NCBI RefSeq assembly: GCF_016862395.1 | Contig: NZ_BOMW01000065.1 | Location: 1 to 64,000 of the forward strand | Length of the DNA stretch: 64,000 nt | Reading direction: 5' to 3' | DNA from: Actinoplanes siamensis | GTDB taxonomy: Bacteria; Actinomycetota; Actinomycetes; Mycobacteriales; Micromonosporaceae | In this document: positions 16,865 through 24,910 of the stretch, piece by piece | Position numbering within the stretch: the stretch's first letter is position 1 | How the letters are laid out: every line of letters begins with the position of its first letter | The notes under the pieces: generated by a model | Databases searched by the model: none | The model's input: only the letters and a program-made list of their open reading frames with translations | Told to the model about the DNA's origin: nothing | Translations under genes and position numbers: made by a program

Positions 16865-17250
16865 GAACGACCCGCGCGCGACGCCAGCTGGTCGAGGCCG
16901 ATCAGCAGGCCGCCGATCAGGTCGCCCCCGGAGAACGAGCCGGCCATGCCGAACGCTGCCAGCTTCGCGTCGCGGTCGCTGACGCGCCGGCGGGCCTCCT
17001 CGCCCGTGACGATCTCCAGGCGGCGCTGGTTCGGCGAGACGGCGATCAGCACCGCCCGCTCCGGGCGCGCGATCTGGCTGTGCAGTTTCTCGGCGGACTC
17101 GCGGAGCGGCTCCTCCAGCTCGCCGAGGTAGATGCTGAACGTCAGGCCGGTCGCCTGGTCGGCGATCCGCAGCGCCTCGTCGAGGCGCAGCAGCTGACTG
17201 GTCGTGAAGGGAGTCTCGCGGTCGGCCTCGGCCAGCTCACCACTTGTCAC
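16861..17250 (-). CDS. DUF5130 / TPM-like domain protein
   Basis: A 129-residue protein matching the actinobacterial DUF5130 group, related to TPM-phosphatase folds: LDEALRIADQATGLTFSIYLGEL, RAVLIAVSPNQRRLEIVTGEEARRRV and a Gly-rich end SFSGGDLIGGLLIGLDQL that may be membrane-associated. Function unknown. The start overlaps the end of the upstream small membrane gene by 14 nt, so the pair is translationally coupled. Confidence 0.82.
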   Translation of the reverse strand: MTSGELAEADRETPFTTSQLLRLDEALRIADQATGLTFSIYLGELEEPLRESAEKLHSQIARPERAVLIAVSPNQRRLEIVTGEEARRRVSDRDAKLAAFGMAGSFSGGDLIGGLLIGLDQLASRAGRS

Positions 17251-17527
17251 TTGCGCCTCCTGTCGGGCCGGGCCGGACCGGAGCGCCGGAACTGTCCTCG
17301 ATGACCAGTCCGCGCTCGATCGCCGGGGTGGCGTGACCGTGGCCCGCCGCGACGGTGCGCTCCGGCGAGGCCAGGAACCACATCGGCGCGAACTCGTACG
17401 GCCGGCCCGGGCGGTACCGGCGGGACGGCTTCGCCTTGTCGGAGGTGGCGAACACGATGACCGCCACCGTGCCGATGATCGCGGCCGGGATGATCACATA
17501 GACCAGGATGGTTGTGATTACAGACAA
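17237..17527 (-). CDS. Small membrane protein, CtaJ-like
   Basis: A 96-residue protein with one N-terminal transmembrane helix (TTILVYVIIPAAIIGTVAVIVF) and a cytosolic tail containing RRYRPGRPYEFAPMWFL. This layout, YRPGxPxxxxPxW after a single helix, resembles the small actinobacterial aa3-oxidase-associated protein CtaJ; the resemblance is from memory and the name is tentative. It is first in a two-gene unit with the DUF5130 gene (14-nt overlap). Confidence 0.68.
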   Translation of the reverse strand: MSVITTILVYVIIPAAIIGTVAVIVFATSDKAKPSRRYRPGRPYEFAPMWFLASPERTVAAGHGHATPAIERGLVIEDSSGAPVRPGPTGGASDKW

Positions 17528-17729
17528 CTGAACGCCCCCAGGCGCCGGTGATCCTATTTATGTCGAACGTCAATCACGGTAGCGGAGCACGAGTCGTGCC
17601 GGACCGTCGGGTCTCGAACCCGAGTCTCACGCCGTCGGGATCTACGCGGATCGTGCTCGACGGTGCGAAAATCACCTTCACGCGCCGTCCGCGGGCTTTT
17701 CGCCCGGGCACGGCTGGAGGGGGGATTCC

Positions 17730-18194
17730 ATGGGCCTGGCCGTCGGACTGATTCTTCCGGTGACGCTGGTCTTCCCGGCGCACGCCGCCGTTGCCGTGTT
17801 CGTGGAGCTCAACCCGAGCACCGTGCGCGCCGGGGACCCGGTCACCCTGCGCGCCTCCTGCGACGACAACCTGAAAGCCGCCACGGTCGGCGCCGAGCCG
17901 ATCGGTTCGGTGCCGGTCGAGCCGGAGTTCGGCTTCCTGACCGCGACCGCGAAGGTGCCGTCCGGGCAGCGGACCGGCGACTACCGGGTCACCCTGCGCT
18001 GCCCGGACGGGCGGACCGCGAGCACCACCATGCACGTGGTGGCCCGGGTGGAGCCGGCCCGCGGGCCGGCCACCGGCGGCGGCGGGACGGCCGCCGAGCG
18101 GACCACGCCCTGGCTGGTCGGCGGCGGCCTGGCCGCGATGCTGGCGGGCGCCGGGCTGGGCGTGCTGTCGATCCGCCGCCGGCGGCTGGGCTGA
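17730..18194 (+). CDS. Secreted, membrane-anchored protein next to sortase
   Basis: A 154-residue exported protein. The N-terminal signal is MGLAVGLILPVTLVFPAHAA with cleavage probably after AHA. The middle is a beta-sandwich-like domain (VELNPSTVRAGDPVTLRASC ... TLRCPDGRTA, two Cys about 60 residues apart). After a Gly-rich linker the C-terminus has a hydrophobic helix (WLVGGGLAAMLAGAGLGVLSI) and RRRRLG. It has the outline of a sorting signal, but no LPxTG/LAxTG-like pentapeptide precedes the helix, so it may stay membrane-anchored. It lies 7 nt before the sortase gene. Confidence 0.82.
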   Translation: MGLAVGLILPVTLVFPAHAAVAVFVELNPSTVRAGDPVTLRASCDDNLKAATVGAEPIGSVPVEPEFGFLTATAKVPSGQRTGDYRVTLRCPDGRTASTTMHVVARVEPARGPATGGGGTAAERTTPWLVGGGLAAMLAGAGLGVLSIRRRRLG

Positions 18195-18201
18195 GGCCGC
18201 G

Positions 18202-19008
18202 ATGACCGACGACCCCGGGCCGCCCCGCGACGTGCCGGAGTCGGTCCGGCGCAAACGCCCGGCGCAGGTGATCAGCGCCCCGCCGCCGGGCGTGGTGACC
18301 GGCCCGCTGCCGGCGCCCCGGCCACAGGGCGGCCGGCCCGCCTTCCGGGTGCCCCAGCCCCGCCGCCGGGTGCCGGCCCCGCCCGCGATCCGGGGCCGCC
18401 GGCGCCTGCCGATCGGCTGGATCGCGCTGCTGCTGTTCTTCGCCGGGCTCTTCGCGGTCAGCATGGGTCTCGGCGTGTCCACCGGCTTCGACCTGGACCC
18501 GTTCGGCGAGCCGGGCCAGCCGCCGCCGCGCGCCTTCCCGGTGCTGGAGCCGAGCCGGCCGGAGCGGCTGACCATCCCGGACCTCGAGGTGGACGCGCCG
18601 GTCCTGCCGGTCGGGCAGGCCCGCGACGGGTCGGTGGACGTGCCACCGCTGCGCCGGCACAACGAGGTGGGCTGGTTCGACGGCGGGCCGACGCCGGGAC
18701 AGTTCGGGCCGGCGCTGATCGTCGGGCACGCGGACACCCGTACCGGGCCGTCGGTCTTCCACGACCTCGGCAGGCTCAAGCCGAAGCAGCGCGTCGAGGT
18801 GGGCCGGTCGGACGGCACGGTGGCCGTGTTCGAGGTGAACACGGTGGAGCGGTACGACAAGGACCGGCTGCCCGTCCAGCGTGTCTACGGTGACTACAGC
18901 CGGCCCTCGTTGCGCCTGATGACCTGTGGTGGCAAGTGGCTCGGCGGGGACCAGGGTTACTCCGACAACGTCGTCGTCTACGCGTCGCTCATCGAGGCCA
19001 GGAAATGA
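18202..19008 (+). CDS. Class F-like sortase
   Basis: A 268-residue sortase. A Pro/Arg-rich cytosolic N-terminus is followed by one transmembrane helix (about 71-92) and the extracytoplasmic sortase barrel. The catalytic His lies in VGHADT (H176) and the nucleophile in LMTCGG (C242), a class F pattern. The loop after the cysteine (KWLGGDQGYSDNVVVYA) contains no arginine, although sortases normally carry a catalytic Arg there. Overlap-free, 7 nt after a secreted protein with a sorting-signal-like tail, suggesting a dedicated pair. Start ATG 18202. Confidence 0.9.
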   Translation: MTDDPGPPRDVPESVRRKRPAQVISAPPPGVVTGPLPAPRPQGGRPAFRVPQPRRRVPAPPAIRGRRRLPIGWIALLLFFAGLFAVSMGLGVSTGFDLDPFGEPGQPPPRAFPVLEPSRPERLTIPDLEVDAPVLPVGQARDGSVDVPPLRRHNEVGWFDGGPTPGQFGPALIVGHADTRTGPSVFHDLGRLKPKQRVEVGRSDGTVAVFEVNTVERYDKDRLPVQRVYGDYSRPSLRLMTCGGKWLGGDQGYSDNVVVYASLIEARK

Positions 19009-19563
19009 TTACGCCGCCTCGGCGGGTGCCGGGGCGGCGTGGGTGTCGGGCAGGTCCAGCCAATCCATCCAACGGGGGTCGGGCGTGCGGTGCCCGAGCA
19101 CCCGCCAGGCGACGCCCCGTGGCGCCTGCGGTATGGAGTGCAACCGCCAGCCCAGCTCGGCCGGCGTCTTGTCGCCCTTGCTGTGGTTGCACTTGGCACA
19201 GGCGGCCACCACGTTCTCCCAGGCGTGCAGACCGCCCCGGCTGCGCGGGAAGACGTGGTCGATGGTCTCCGCGGAGCCCCGGCAGTAGGCGCAGCGGCCG
19301 CCGTCGCGGGCGAAGATGGCCCGGCGGGAGAGGCCGACATGCGTGCGGTACGGCACCTTCACGTACCGCGTGAGGCGGACCACTGACGGAACCGGCAGTT
19401 CCTCGCTCGCGCTGTGCAGGATGCCGTCGCCGTCGGAGACGCACTCCGCCTTGGCGGTCAGGACGAGGATGGTCGCTCGACGCACCGATACGACGCACAG
19501 AGGCTCGTAGGTAGCGTTCAGCACTAACGCGGAAGAGCCCACCATGGGTCGTATGTCAGGCAT
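19009..19563 (-). CDS. HNH endonuclease domain protein
   Basis: A 184-residue protein. The N-terminal SSALVLNATYEPLCVVSVRRA and the HNH core ARDGGRCAYCRGSAETIDHV, PRSRGG, NVVAACAKCNHSKGDKTP identify the widespread actinobacterial HNH family; two CxxC pairs bind structural zinc and DH is catalytic. Substrate and role in the cell are unknown. ATG 19561-19563 is chosen because revcomp GGAAGGGTGA lies about 8 nt upstream. Its stop abuts the sortase stop without gap. Confidence 0.9.
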   Translation of the reverse strand: MPDIRPMVGSSALVLNATYEPLCVVSVRRATILVLTAKAECVSDGDGILHSASEELPVPSVVRLTRYVKVPYRTHVGLSRRAIFARDGGRCAYCRGSAETIDHVFPRSRGGLHAWENVVAACAKCNHSKGDKTPAELGWRLHSIPQAPRGVAWRVLGHRTPDPRWMDWLDLPDTHAAPAPAEAA

Positions 19564-19752
19564 CGCGATCACCCTTCCGGTGTCAGTTGCTGTGTAGCGC
19601 TCCCGTAGCTCAGCCGTGTGTGATCTGGGCCTCGCCGACGAAGCCTGTGCGCCAATAGTCCCTGATGGATGACCAAATTGCGAGCACAATCTGTGGCCAC
19701 GCGGTAAACGTCTGAGGCGCCCGTTCAGTCGGACCCGGTACTTTGACTCTCC

Positions 19753-20823
19753 GTGCTCCTTGCTCCGTCTCCGGATCCCAGCCTCCCCACGGTCGACCTC
19801 ACCAAGTCGTGCGACGCCGACTCGGTGTGCAGATGGCTGCTCGAACAGGATGTCAGCCCGTGGCTGGCCAAGAGCGGCTACGTCTTCGTGGTGAAGCCGG
19901 TGCGGGTCATCGCGATCGTCCTGATCGCGATGCTGATCCGCTGGCTGCTGCACCGGGCGATCAGCCGGCTGACCGCCAGCACCTCGCGGGCCGCGATGCC
20001 GGCGCTGCTCAAGCCGCTGAAGGAGCGGGCCGACGTCGCCGCCGAGGAGGCCCAGTTCATCCCGGAGCGCCGCCGGCAGCGCGCCGAGGCGATCGGGTCG
20101 GTGCTGCGCAGCTTCATCAGCGCGGTGGTCTTCACCATGGCCACGCTGCTGGTGCTGGGCGAGTTCGGGTTCAACCTGGCGCCGCTGCTGGCCAGCGCCG
20201 GGATCGTCGGCGTGGCGCTCGGCTTCGGCGCGCAGAGCCTGGTCAAGGATCTGATCGCGGGCCTGTTCATGCTGCTGGAGGATCAGTACGGGGTGGGCGA
20301 CACGGTCGACCTGGGCGAGGCCACCGGCGTGGTGGAGAGCGTCGGTCTGCGGATCACCACGGTGCGCGACGCCCGAGGCGTGCTCTGGTACATCCGCAAC
20401 GGCGAGATCGTCCGGGTCGGCAACAAGAGCCAGGGCTGGGCCATGGTGGTGATCGACATCCCGATCGGCTTCGTCAACTCGGAGGAGGCGATCGCGGTGC
20501 TGAGGGAGGCCGCCGACGCGGTCGCCGGGCACCCGGAGCACCGGACCGAGTTCATCGAGCCGCCGGACGTGGTCGGCGTCGAGCAGCTGACCGTGGACGG
20601 CGCGACGATCCGGACGATCGCCAAGACGACCGCGGACAGCCAGGTGGCCGTGCAGCGGGAGCTGCGCCGGGCGCTGACCGAGGCGTTGGAGAACACCGGG
20701 CTGTCCGAGCGGATCGCCGCGTCCCGCCTGGTGCCGCGCTCCGCGGTGCCGCCGCCCTGGTACTCGGGCCGGGAAAATTCTTCTCCGTCGATCGATGTGC
20801 CGCGCCCGGGTGGATCCGTCTGA
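19753..20823 (+). CDS. MscS-family mechanosensitive channel
   Basis: A 356-residue small-conductance channel. There are three hydrophobic segments: about 45-70, 118-135, and the pore-lining TM3 LLASAGIVGVALGFGAQSLVKDLIAGLFMLLEDQYGVGD, whose Gly/Ala pattern is diagnostic. The beta domain (ATGVVESVGLRITTVRDARGVLWYIRNGEI) and a cytosolic vestibule follow. It releases solutes during hypo-osmotic shock. GTG 19753 has no Shine-Dalgarno, but a -10-like TACTTT (19739-19744) sits 8 nt upstream, so the transcript may be leaderless. Confidence 0.92.
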   Translation: MLLAPSPDPSLPTVDLTKSCDADSVCRWLLEQDVSPWLAKSGYVFVVKPVRVIAIVLIAMLIRWLLHRAISRLTASTSRAAMPALLKPLKERADVAAEEAQFIPERRRQRAEAIGSVLRSFISAVVFTMATLLVLGEFGFNLAPLLASAGIVGVALGFGAQSLVKDLIAGLFMLLEDQYGVGDTVDLGEATGVVESVGLRITTVRDARGVLWYIRNGEIVRVGNKSQGWAMVVIDIPIGFVNSEEAIAVLREAADAVAGHPEHRTEFIEPPDVVGVEQLTVDGATIRTIAKTTADSQVAVQRELRRALTEALENTGLSERIAASRLVPRSAVPPPWYSGRENSSPSIDVPRPGGSV

Positions 20824-20888
20824 CCTGCGCTTACGCGACACGCCGCGGTTACACTCTCCACCGAACGGCTTGAAATCGGACCAACCGC

Positions 20889-20904
20889 CCTAGCATCCAC
20901 TAGG
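20889..20904. promoter_or_regulatory. Short inverted repeat upstream of the MFS gene
   Basis: CCTAG-CATCCA-CTAGG forms a perfect 5-bp palindrome with a 6-nt centre, 64 nt before the MFS start. It may be an operator; TTGAAA (20870-20875) and TAGCAT (20891-20896) around it form only a weak promoter pair. Confidence 0.35.
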
Positions 20905-20968
20905 ACGATCGGGCAGAATCCGATAAAGCTCTTGCACATGCACGTTCGCGCCGGTCGATGGAGGACCC

Positions 20969-22270
20969 GTGGCCAACGACCCGGAGGGTCCGCAGCGTTC
21001 CAAAGAGGCTACGGAAGGCGACCAGTTAGTCACCTTCCGTAGCCTTTTTTCGCTGCGCGAATTCCGGGCGATCTACGCGTCCATGCTGATCAGCTGGGTC
21101 GGCGACTACCTGACCCGGGCCGCCGTCACCGTCCTGATCTACCAGCAGACCCGGTCGGTGCTGCTCTCCGCGATCTCCTTCGCGATCGGGTACCTGCCCT
21201 GGATCACGCTCGGGCCGGTGCTCTCCGCGCTCGGCGACAGGTATCCGTACCGCCGGGTGATGGTCGTCTCGGACCTGTTCCGGATGGCTCTCACCGGGGT
21301 GCTGCTGATCCCCGGCCTGCCCACCGCGGTGACCCTGCTGGTGGTGCTGCTGGCCAGCCTCGGCGCTCCCCCCGCGCAGGCCGCCCGGTCCGCGCTGATG
21401 CCGCTGGTCGTCGGGCGCGAGCGGCTCACCCTGGCGCTCGCCACCACCACCACGTCCGGGCAGATCGCCCAGGTGATCGGCTACCTGGCCGGCGCCGCGC
21501 TGGCGGTCAGCCTGAGCCCGCGCCTGGCGCTCAGCCTGGACGTCGGCACGTTCGCCCTCTCCGCGCTGCTGATCGCGACCTGCGTGCGGGTCCGGCCGGC
21601 CGGCGTGGCCCCGGAACGCCGCCGGCACCTGCTGCGCGAGACCGCGGAGGGCTTCCAGCTGGTCTTCGGCAGCCCGGTGCTGCGCGCGATAGCGATAGTG
21701 GTGTTCACCACCATCGCCTTCAGCGTCGTCCCGGAGAGCCTGGCCGCCTCGTGGGCCGCCGAGGCCACCCCGGACGGCATCCCGCAGGGACTGGAGCAGG
21801 GCCTGATCATGGCGGCTGGCCCGTTCGGCATCGTCGTGGGCGGGCTGCTGTTCAGCCGGCTGGTCCCGGACGAGCGGCGCTGGCGCCTGGTGCCGCTGCT
21901 GGCCGTCGCCACGCCACTGGTGCTCACCCCCACCCTGGCCGGTCCCCCGGCGACAGTGGTGGCGGCGCTGGTGGCGCTCTCCGGCATGGCCCAGGGGGCC
22001 GGGCTGCCCTCGCTCAACGCGTCGTTCGCGCTGGTCCTGCCGGCCAGCCACCGGGCCCGCGCGTTCGGGGTGATGACCAGCGGGATCCAGGCCAGCCAGT
22101 TCCTCGCCGTGCTGATCAACGGGGTGCTCTCCGAGCGGTTCCGGATCCCCCTGGTGGTCGGCCTGTGGAGCGTCGCCGGCACGGTCCTGATGATCCTGGT
22201 GGCGACCCGCTGGCCGGACCGGGGGAAGCTGTCCGCCGCCAACAGCGCCGCCGCCCCACTGGCCACCTGA
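20969..22270 (+). CDS. MFS transporter with intragenic terminator
   Basis: A 433-residue MFS protein with twelve predicted helices, starting with FRSLFSLREFRAIYASMLISWVGDYLTRAA, typical of the macrolide/drug efflux (MefA-like) group. The conserved family N-terminus begins around VTFRSLF at residue 21. GTG 20969 is the only in-frame start upstream, and SD GGAGG is at 20960-20964. Codons 12-27 coincide with a near-perfect intrinsic terminator (see separate entry), so elongation into the gene must depend on translation or antitermination. Substrate unknown; a drug or peptide exporter is likely. Confidence 0.9.
   Translation: MANDPEGPQRSKEATEGDQLVTFRSLFSLREFRAIYASMLISWVGDYLTRAAVTVLIYQQTRSVLLSAISFAIGYLPWITLGPVLSALGDRYPYRRVMVVSDLFRMALTGVLLIPGLPTAVTLLVVLLASLGAPPAQAARSALMPLVVGRERLTLALATTTTSGQIAQVIGYLAGAALAVSLSPRLALSLDVGTFALSALLIATCVRVRPAGVAPERRRHLLRETAEGFQLVFGSPVLRAIAIVVFTTIAFSVVPESLAASWAAEATPDGIPQGLEQGLIMAAGPFGIVVGGLLFSRLVPDERRWRLVPLLAVATPLVLTPTLAGPPATVVAALVALSGMAQGAGLPSLNASFALVLPASHRARAFGVMTSGIQASQFLAVLINGVLSERFRIPLVVGLWSVAGTVLMILVATRWPDRGKLSAANSAAAPLAT
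21002..21050 (+). terminator. Intrinsic terminator/attenuator within the MFS coding region
   Basis: Arm 21006-21022 (AGGCTACGGAAGGCGAC) and arm 21029-21045 (GTCACCTTCCGTAGCCT) pair at 16 of 17 positions around a 6-nt loop. The 3' arm runs straight into six T (21045-21050). It starts only 33 nt after the GTG. A 34-codon ORF in another frame (ATG 20938 to TAG 21040-21042) also ends within the 3' arm. Confidence 0.88.
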
Positions 22271-22293
22271 GATCCGGCTGGCAAAATGGGAAG

Positions 22294-22674
22294 GTGAGCG
22301 CACCCGAGTCCTTCTTCGCCGCCGTGGGCGGCGAACCCACGTTCCGCAAGCTGGTCGGCAAGTTCTACGAGGGCATCGCGACGGACCCGCTGCTGCGGCC
22401 GATGTACCCGGAGGAGGACCTCGGGCCGGCCACCGAGCGGATGACGCTTTTCCTGATGCAGTACTGGGGCGGCCCGAGCACGTACTCGGAGACCCGCGGC
22501 CACCCCCGGCTGCGGATGCGGCACGCGCCGTTCCGGGTCGGCCCGGCCGAGCGGGACGCCTGGCTGACCCACATGCGCGCGGCGGTCGACTCGCTCGCGC
22601 TGCCCGAGGAGCAGCACACCATGCTCTGGGACTATCTGGAGCGCGCGGCCTATTTCATGGTGAACAGCGACTGA
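22294..22674 (+). CDS. Group II truncated haemoglobin
   Basis: A 126-residue globin of the TrHbO type. Landmarks are FFAAVGGEPTFRKLVGKFYEG, MYPEEDLGPATERMTLFLMQYWGGP and HPRLRMRHAPF, the last containing the proximal heme His. It binds O2 and may protect respiration or detoxify NO; the role is not established for most members. The start GTG 22294 overlaps GGGAAGG, which is too close for a typical ribosome site, but no other start fits. Likely expressed with the upstream MFS gene (23 nt apart). Confidence 0.92.
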   Translation: MSAPESFFAAVGGEPTFRKLVGKFYEGIATDPLLRPMYPEEDLGPATERMTLFLMQYWGGPSTYSETRGHPRLRMRHAPFRVGPAERDAWLTHMRAAVDSLALPEEQHTMLWDYLERAAYFMVNSD

Positions 22675-22736
22675 TCGTGACTTATCTGGCGGTGACTCGT
22701 TAATCGGAGTGTCCGTCACGATCCGGGAGCCGCCCC

Positions 22737-23999
22737 ATGCGCCGTCGCCTGCTGGCCGTCGCCACCGTTCTCCTCGCCGGCCTGGCCGCCTCCCCGCCGC
22801 CCGCGATGGCGGACATCGCGCAGTCCGGGGTGGTCTCGGAGAACCCGGTGGACTGGACGCCGCACGTGCTCGACGGCACCGTGTGGGCGCTGGCGGTGGT
22901 CGGTGACACGGTGATCGTCGGCGGCGCGTTCACCAAGGTCACGGACGCCGGCCGGCACACCACCCTGACCCGGAAGAACATCTTCGCGTACGACCTGCAC
23001 GACGGCACGATCCGCAGTTTCGCCCCGGAGGTCGACGGCGCGATCTACTCGCTCACCGCGGGCGCCAACGGGACGGTCTACGTCGGTGGCGCGTTCAAGA
23101 CGGTCAACGGCGTCAAGCAGCGCGGCATCACCCGCCTCTGGCTGGCCAGCGGCAATCGCGACACGTCGTTCCGCGCCAAGGTGAACTGGGGCGACGTGCG
23201 GGCCCTGGCCACCCGCGGCGACCACCTCTACGCGGCCGGCACGTTCTCCGCGATCAACGGCGTCGGCCGGGTCGGGCTGGCCCGGATGGACGCCCAGACC
23301 GGCACGGTGGACCAGGGATTCGACGCCCACCTGGCCGGGCCGGGCCTGAGCCGCACCCGGGTCGAGCACTTCGACCTGACCGCGGACGGCGGCAAGCTGG
23401 TCGCGGTCGGCGCGTTCCTCAAGGCCGGCAAGGACGACAGGACCCAGATCGCGATCTTCGACGTGGGCGGGTCGTCGGCGGAGCTGACCGGGTGGTACAC
23501 GCGTGCCTTCGAGCCGCAGTGCATGAAGGGCTTCGACACGTACCTGCGCCAGGTCAAGTTCTCGCCGGACGGCTCGTACTTCGTGGTGGCCGCGACCGGC
23601 CGGGCCTCCTCGGCGCAGAAGCTGTGCGACTCGGCGGCCCGGTTCGAGACGAACCGGACCGGTGAGCAGTTGCCGACCTGGGTGCAGCGGACCGGCGGGG
23701 ACTCGCTCTACGCGGTGGCGGTCACCGGGCCGGCGGTCTACCTGGGCGGGCACCAGCGCTGGTTCGACAACCCCTACGGCACGGACGGCAACGGGCCGGG
23801 GCCGGGTGCGGTCTCCCGGCCGGGGATCGGCGCGGTCGATCCGGCCACCGGCAAGGCCCTGTCCTGGAACCCGACGCGTGCCCGGGGGGTCGGCGTCCGC
23901 GCGTTCCTGACGGTGCCGCAGGGCCTGCTGGTCGGCTCGGACACCGACCAGCTGGGCAAGGAGTACCACGGCCGCATCGGCATGTTCCCGCTGGACTGA
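22737..23999 (+). CDS. Secreted delta-60-repeat / beta-propeller protein
   Basis: A 420-residue exported protein with signal peptide MRRRLLAVATVLLAGLAASP ending at PPPAMA-D. Repeats with the pattern W-ALA-x-GDT-x-VGGxFTKV recur (VWALAVVGDTVIVGGAFTKV, IYSLTAGANGTVYVGGAFKT, VRALATRGDHLYAAGTFSAI, LYAVAVTGPAVYLGGHQRWF), as in delta-60 repeat proteins that fold as propellers. Two cysteines (CMKGF, LCDSA) may form a disulfide. No catalytic residues are seen; it is probably an extracellular binding protein. ATG 22737. Confidence 0.85.
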   Translation: MRRRLLAVATVLLAGLAASPPPAMADIAQSGVVSENPVDWTPHVLDGTVWALAVVGDTVIVGGAFTKVTDAGRHTTLTRKNIFAYDLHDGTIRSFAPEVDGAIYSLTAGANGTVYVGGAFKTVNGVKQRGITRLWLASGNRDTSFRAKVNWGDVRALATRGDHLYAAGTFSAINGVGRVGLARMDAQTGTVDQGFDAHLAGPGLSRTRVEHFDLTADGGKLVAVGAFLKAGKDDRTQIAIFDVGGSSAELTGWYTRAFEPQCMKGFDTYLRQVKFSPDGSYFVVAATGRASSAQKLCDSAARFETNRTGEQLPTWVQRTGGDSLYAVAVTGPAVYLGGHQRWFDNPYGTDGNGPGPGAVSRPGIGAVDPATGKALSWNPTRARGVGVRAFLTVPQGLLVGSDTDQLGKEYHGRIGMFPLD

Positions 24000-24013
24000 C
24001 CCAACCGGCCGGG

Positions 24014-24033
24014 CGCCGGGAGGCGTCCCGGCG
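24014..24033. terminator. GC hairpin after the propeller gene
   Basis: CGCCGGGA (24014-24021) and TCCCGGCG (24026-24033) pair perfectly around a GGCG loop, 15 nt after the stop codon. No T-tract follows. Confidence 0.5.
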
Positions 24034-24196
24034 GCCGAGAGACCTTCCCGGACAGCCGGCTGTGCCGGGCCGGCCGTCAGGGCCGTGTCCAGGTTGTCGA
24101 GACGCCCCCGGGGGCCAGCCGGGAGCGGGGGCCGCGCCGCGACCTGGGCGGGTGCGGAGCCGGCGGGTCGTCACCGGGAGGGATCGGGCGGTGGGT

Positions 24197-24802
24197 TCAG
24201 AGGAGGGCGCCCTCGTCGTGGAGCCAGTCCACGAACGACGTCGCCACGGCCGCCCCGCAGTCCAGCAGCTCGACCAGCAGCGCGTCGTGGGCGCCGGCCG
24301 CCAGCGGCACCTGCAGCTCGGCGTATATCGGCAGCTGACCCCGCTCGGTCGGATCCCCCACGTACGCCTTGCAGAAGCGCCGCGTGTGGTTCCACTCGTT
24401 GACGATCCGGTACGCCCGGTCGGCCCAGTCCGGCGGGACCGTCGCGTGCGGACGCGCCCGCATCACCAGGATCTCGTCGTCCGGACCCTCCAGCGTGAAC
24501 AGCACCGCGTGCCGCTCCCACATCGCCAGGAGGCTGCCGCCGCCGTCGGCCAGGAACCGGATGTCGAGCAGGTCGAGGGCCTTGCCGATGCGGGCCAGCG
24601 TCACCGTCTCGGCGGCCGGCTCGCAGGACGCGGCCGGGGGCAGTTCGGAGGGCGCCGGGGTCCGGGCCGGCTCGCGCTGGGCCGGGACTTCGACGCGGAC
24701 GGTGCTCTGCACCGCGACCTCGCCACCGGTATCCGGTTCGTTCTCCGCGGCCGTTCCCGGACGCCAAGACCACCACGGCATCGTGCGCACCTCGCTCCCC
24801 AT
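24197..24802 (-). CDS. YbjN-domain protein
   Basis: A 201-residue protein. Residues about 65-190 form a YbjN domain (type III secretion chaperone-like fold): LARIGKALDLLDIRFLADGG, LFTLEGPDDEILVMRAR, YRIVNEWNHTRRFCKAYVGD, LPIYAELQVPLAAGAHDALL and TSFVDWLHDEG. The N-terminal about 60 residues are low complexity and Glu/Pro-rich. Actinobacteria have several such proteins; their role is unknown, perhaps as regulators or chaperones. It may be followed by nothing: the gap to 24000 is GC-rich without a gene. Confidence 0.85.
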   Translation of the reverse strand: MGSEVRTMPWWSWRPGTAAENEPDTGGEVAVQSTVRVEVPAQREPARTPAPSELPPAASCEPAAETVTLARIGKALDLLDIRFLADGGGSLLAMWERHAVLFTLEGPDDEILVMRARPHATVPPDWADRAYRIVNEWNHTRRFCKAYVGDPTERGQLPIYAELQVPLAAGAHDALLVELLDCGAAVATSFVDWLHDEGALL

Positions 24803-24910
24803 CGAACCCGCTGCCGGACGTTGCAGTAGATCCGAGGGCCGACGGTACCCAACCGTTTCCTAAAGGTCATCCCCCCAACGGGAGGGCGGGACCGGAAGGA
24901 CGAGGTGGCC

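Noticed and set aside
22675..22721. TCGTGAC / GTCACGA inverted repeat as terminator or operator
   Set aside because: Arms are 7 bp with a loop of over 30 nt; too weak to support a call.
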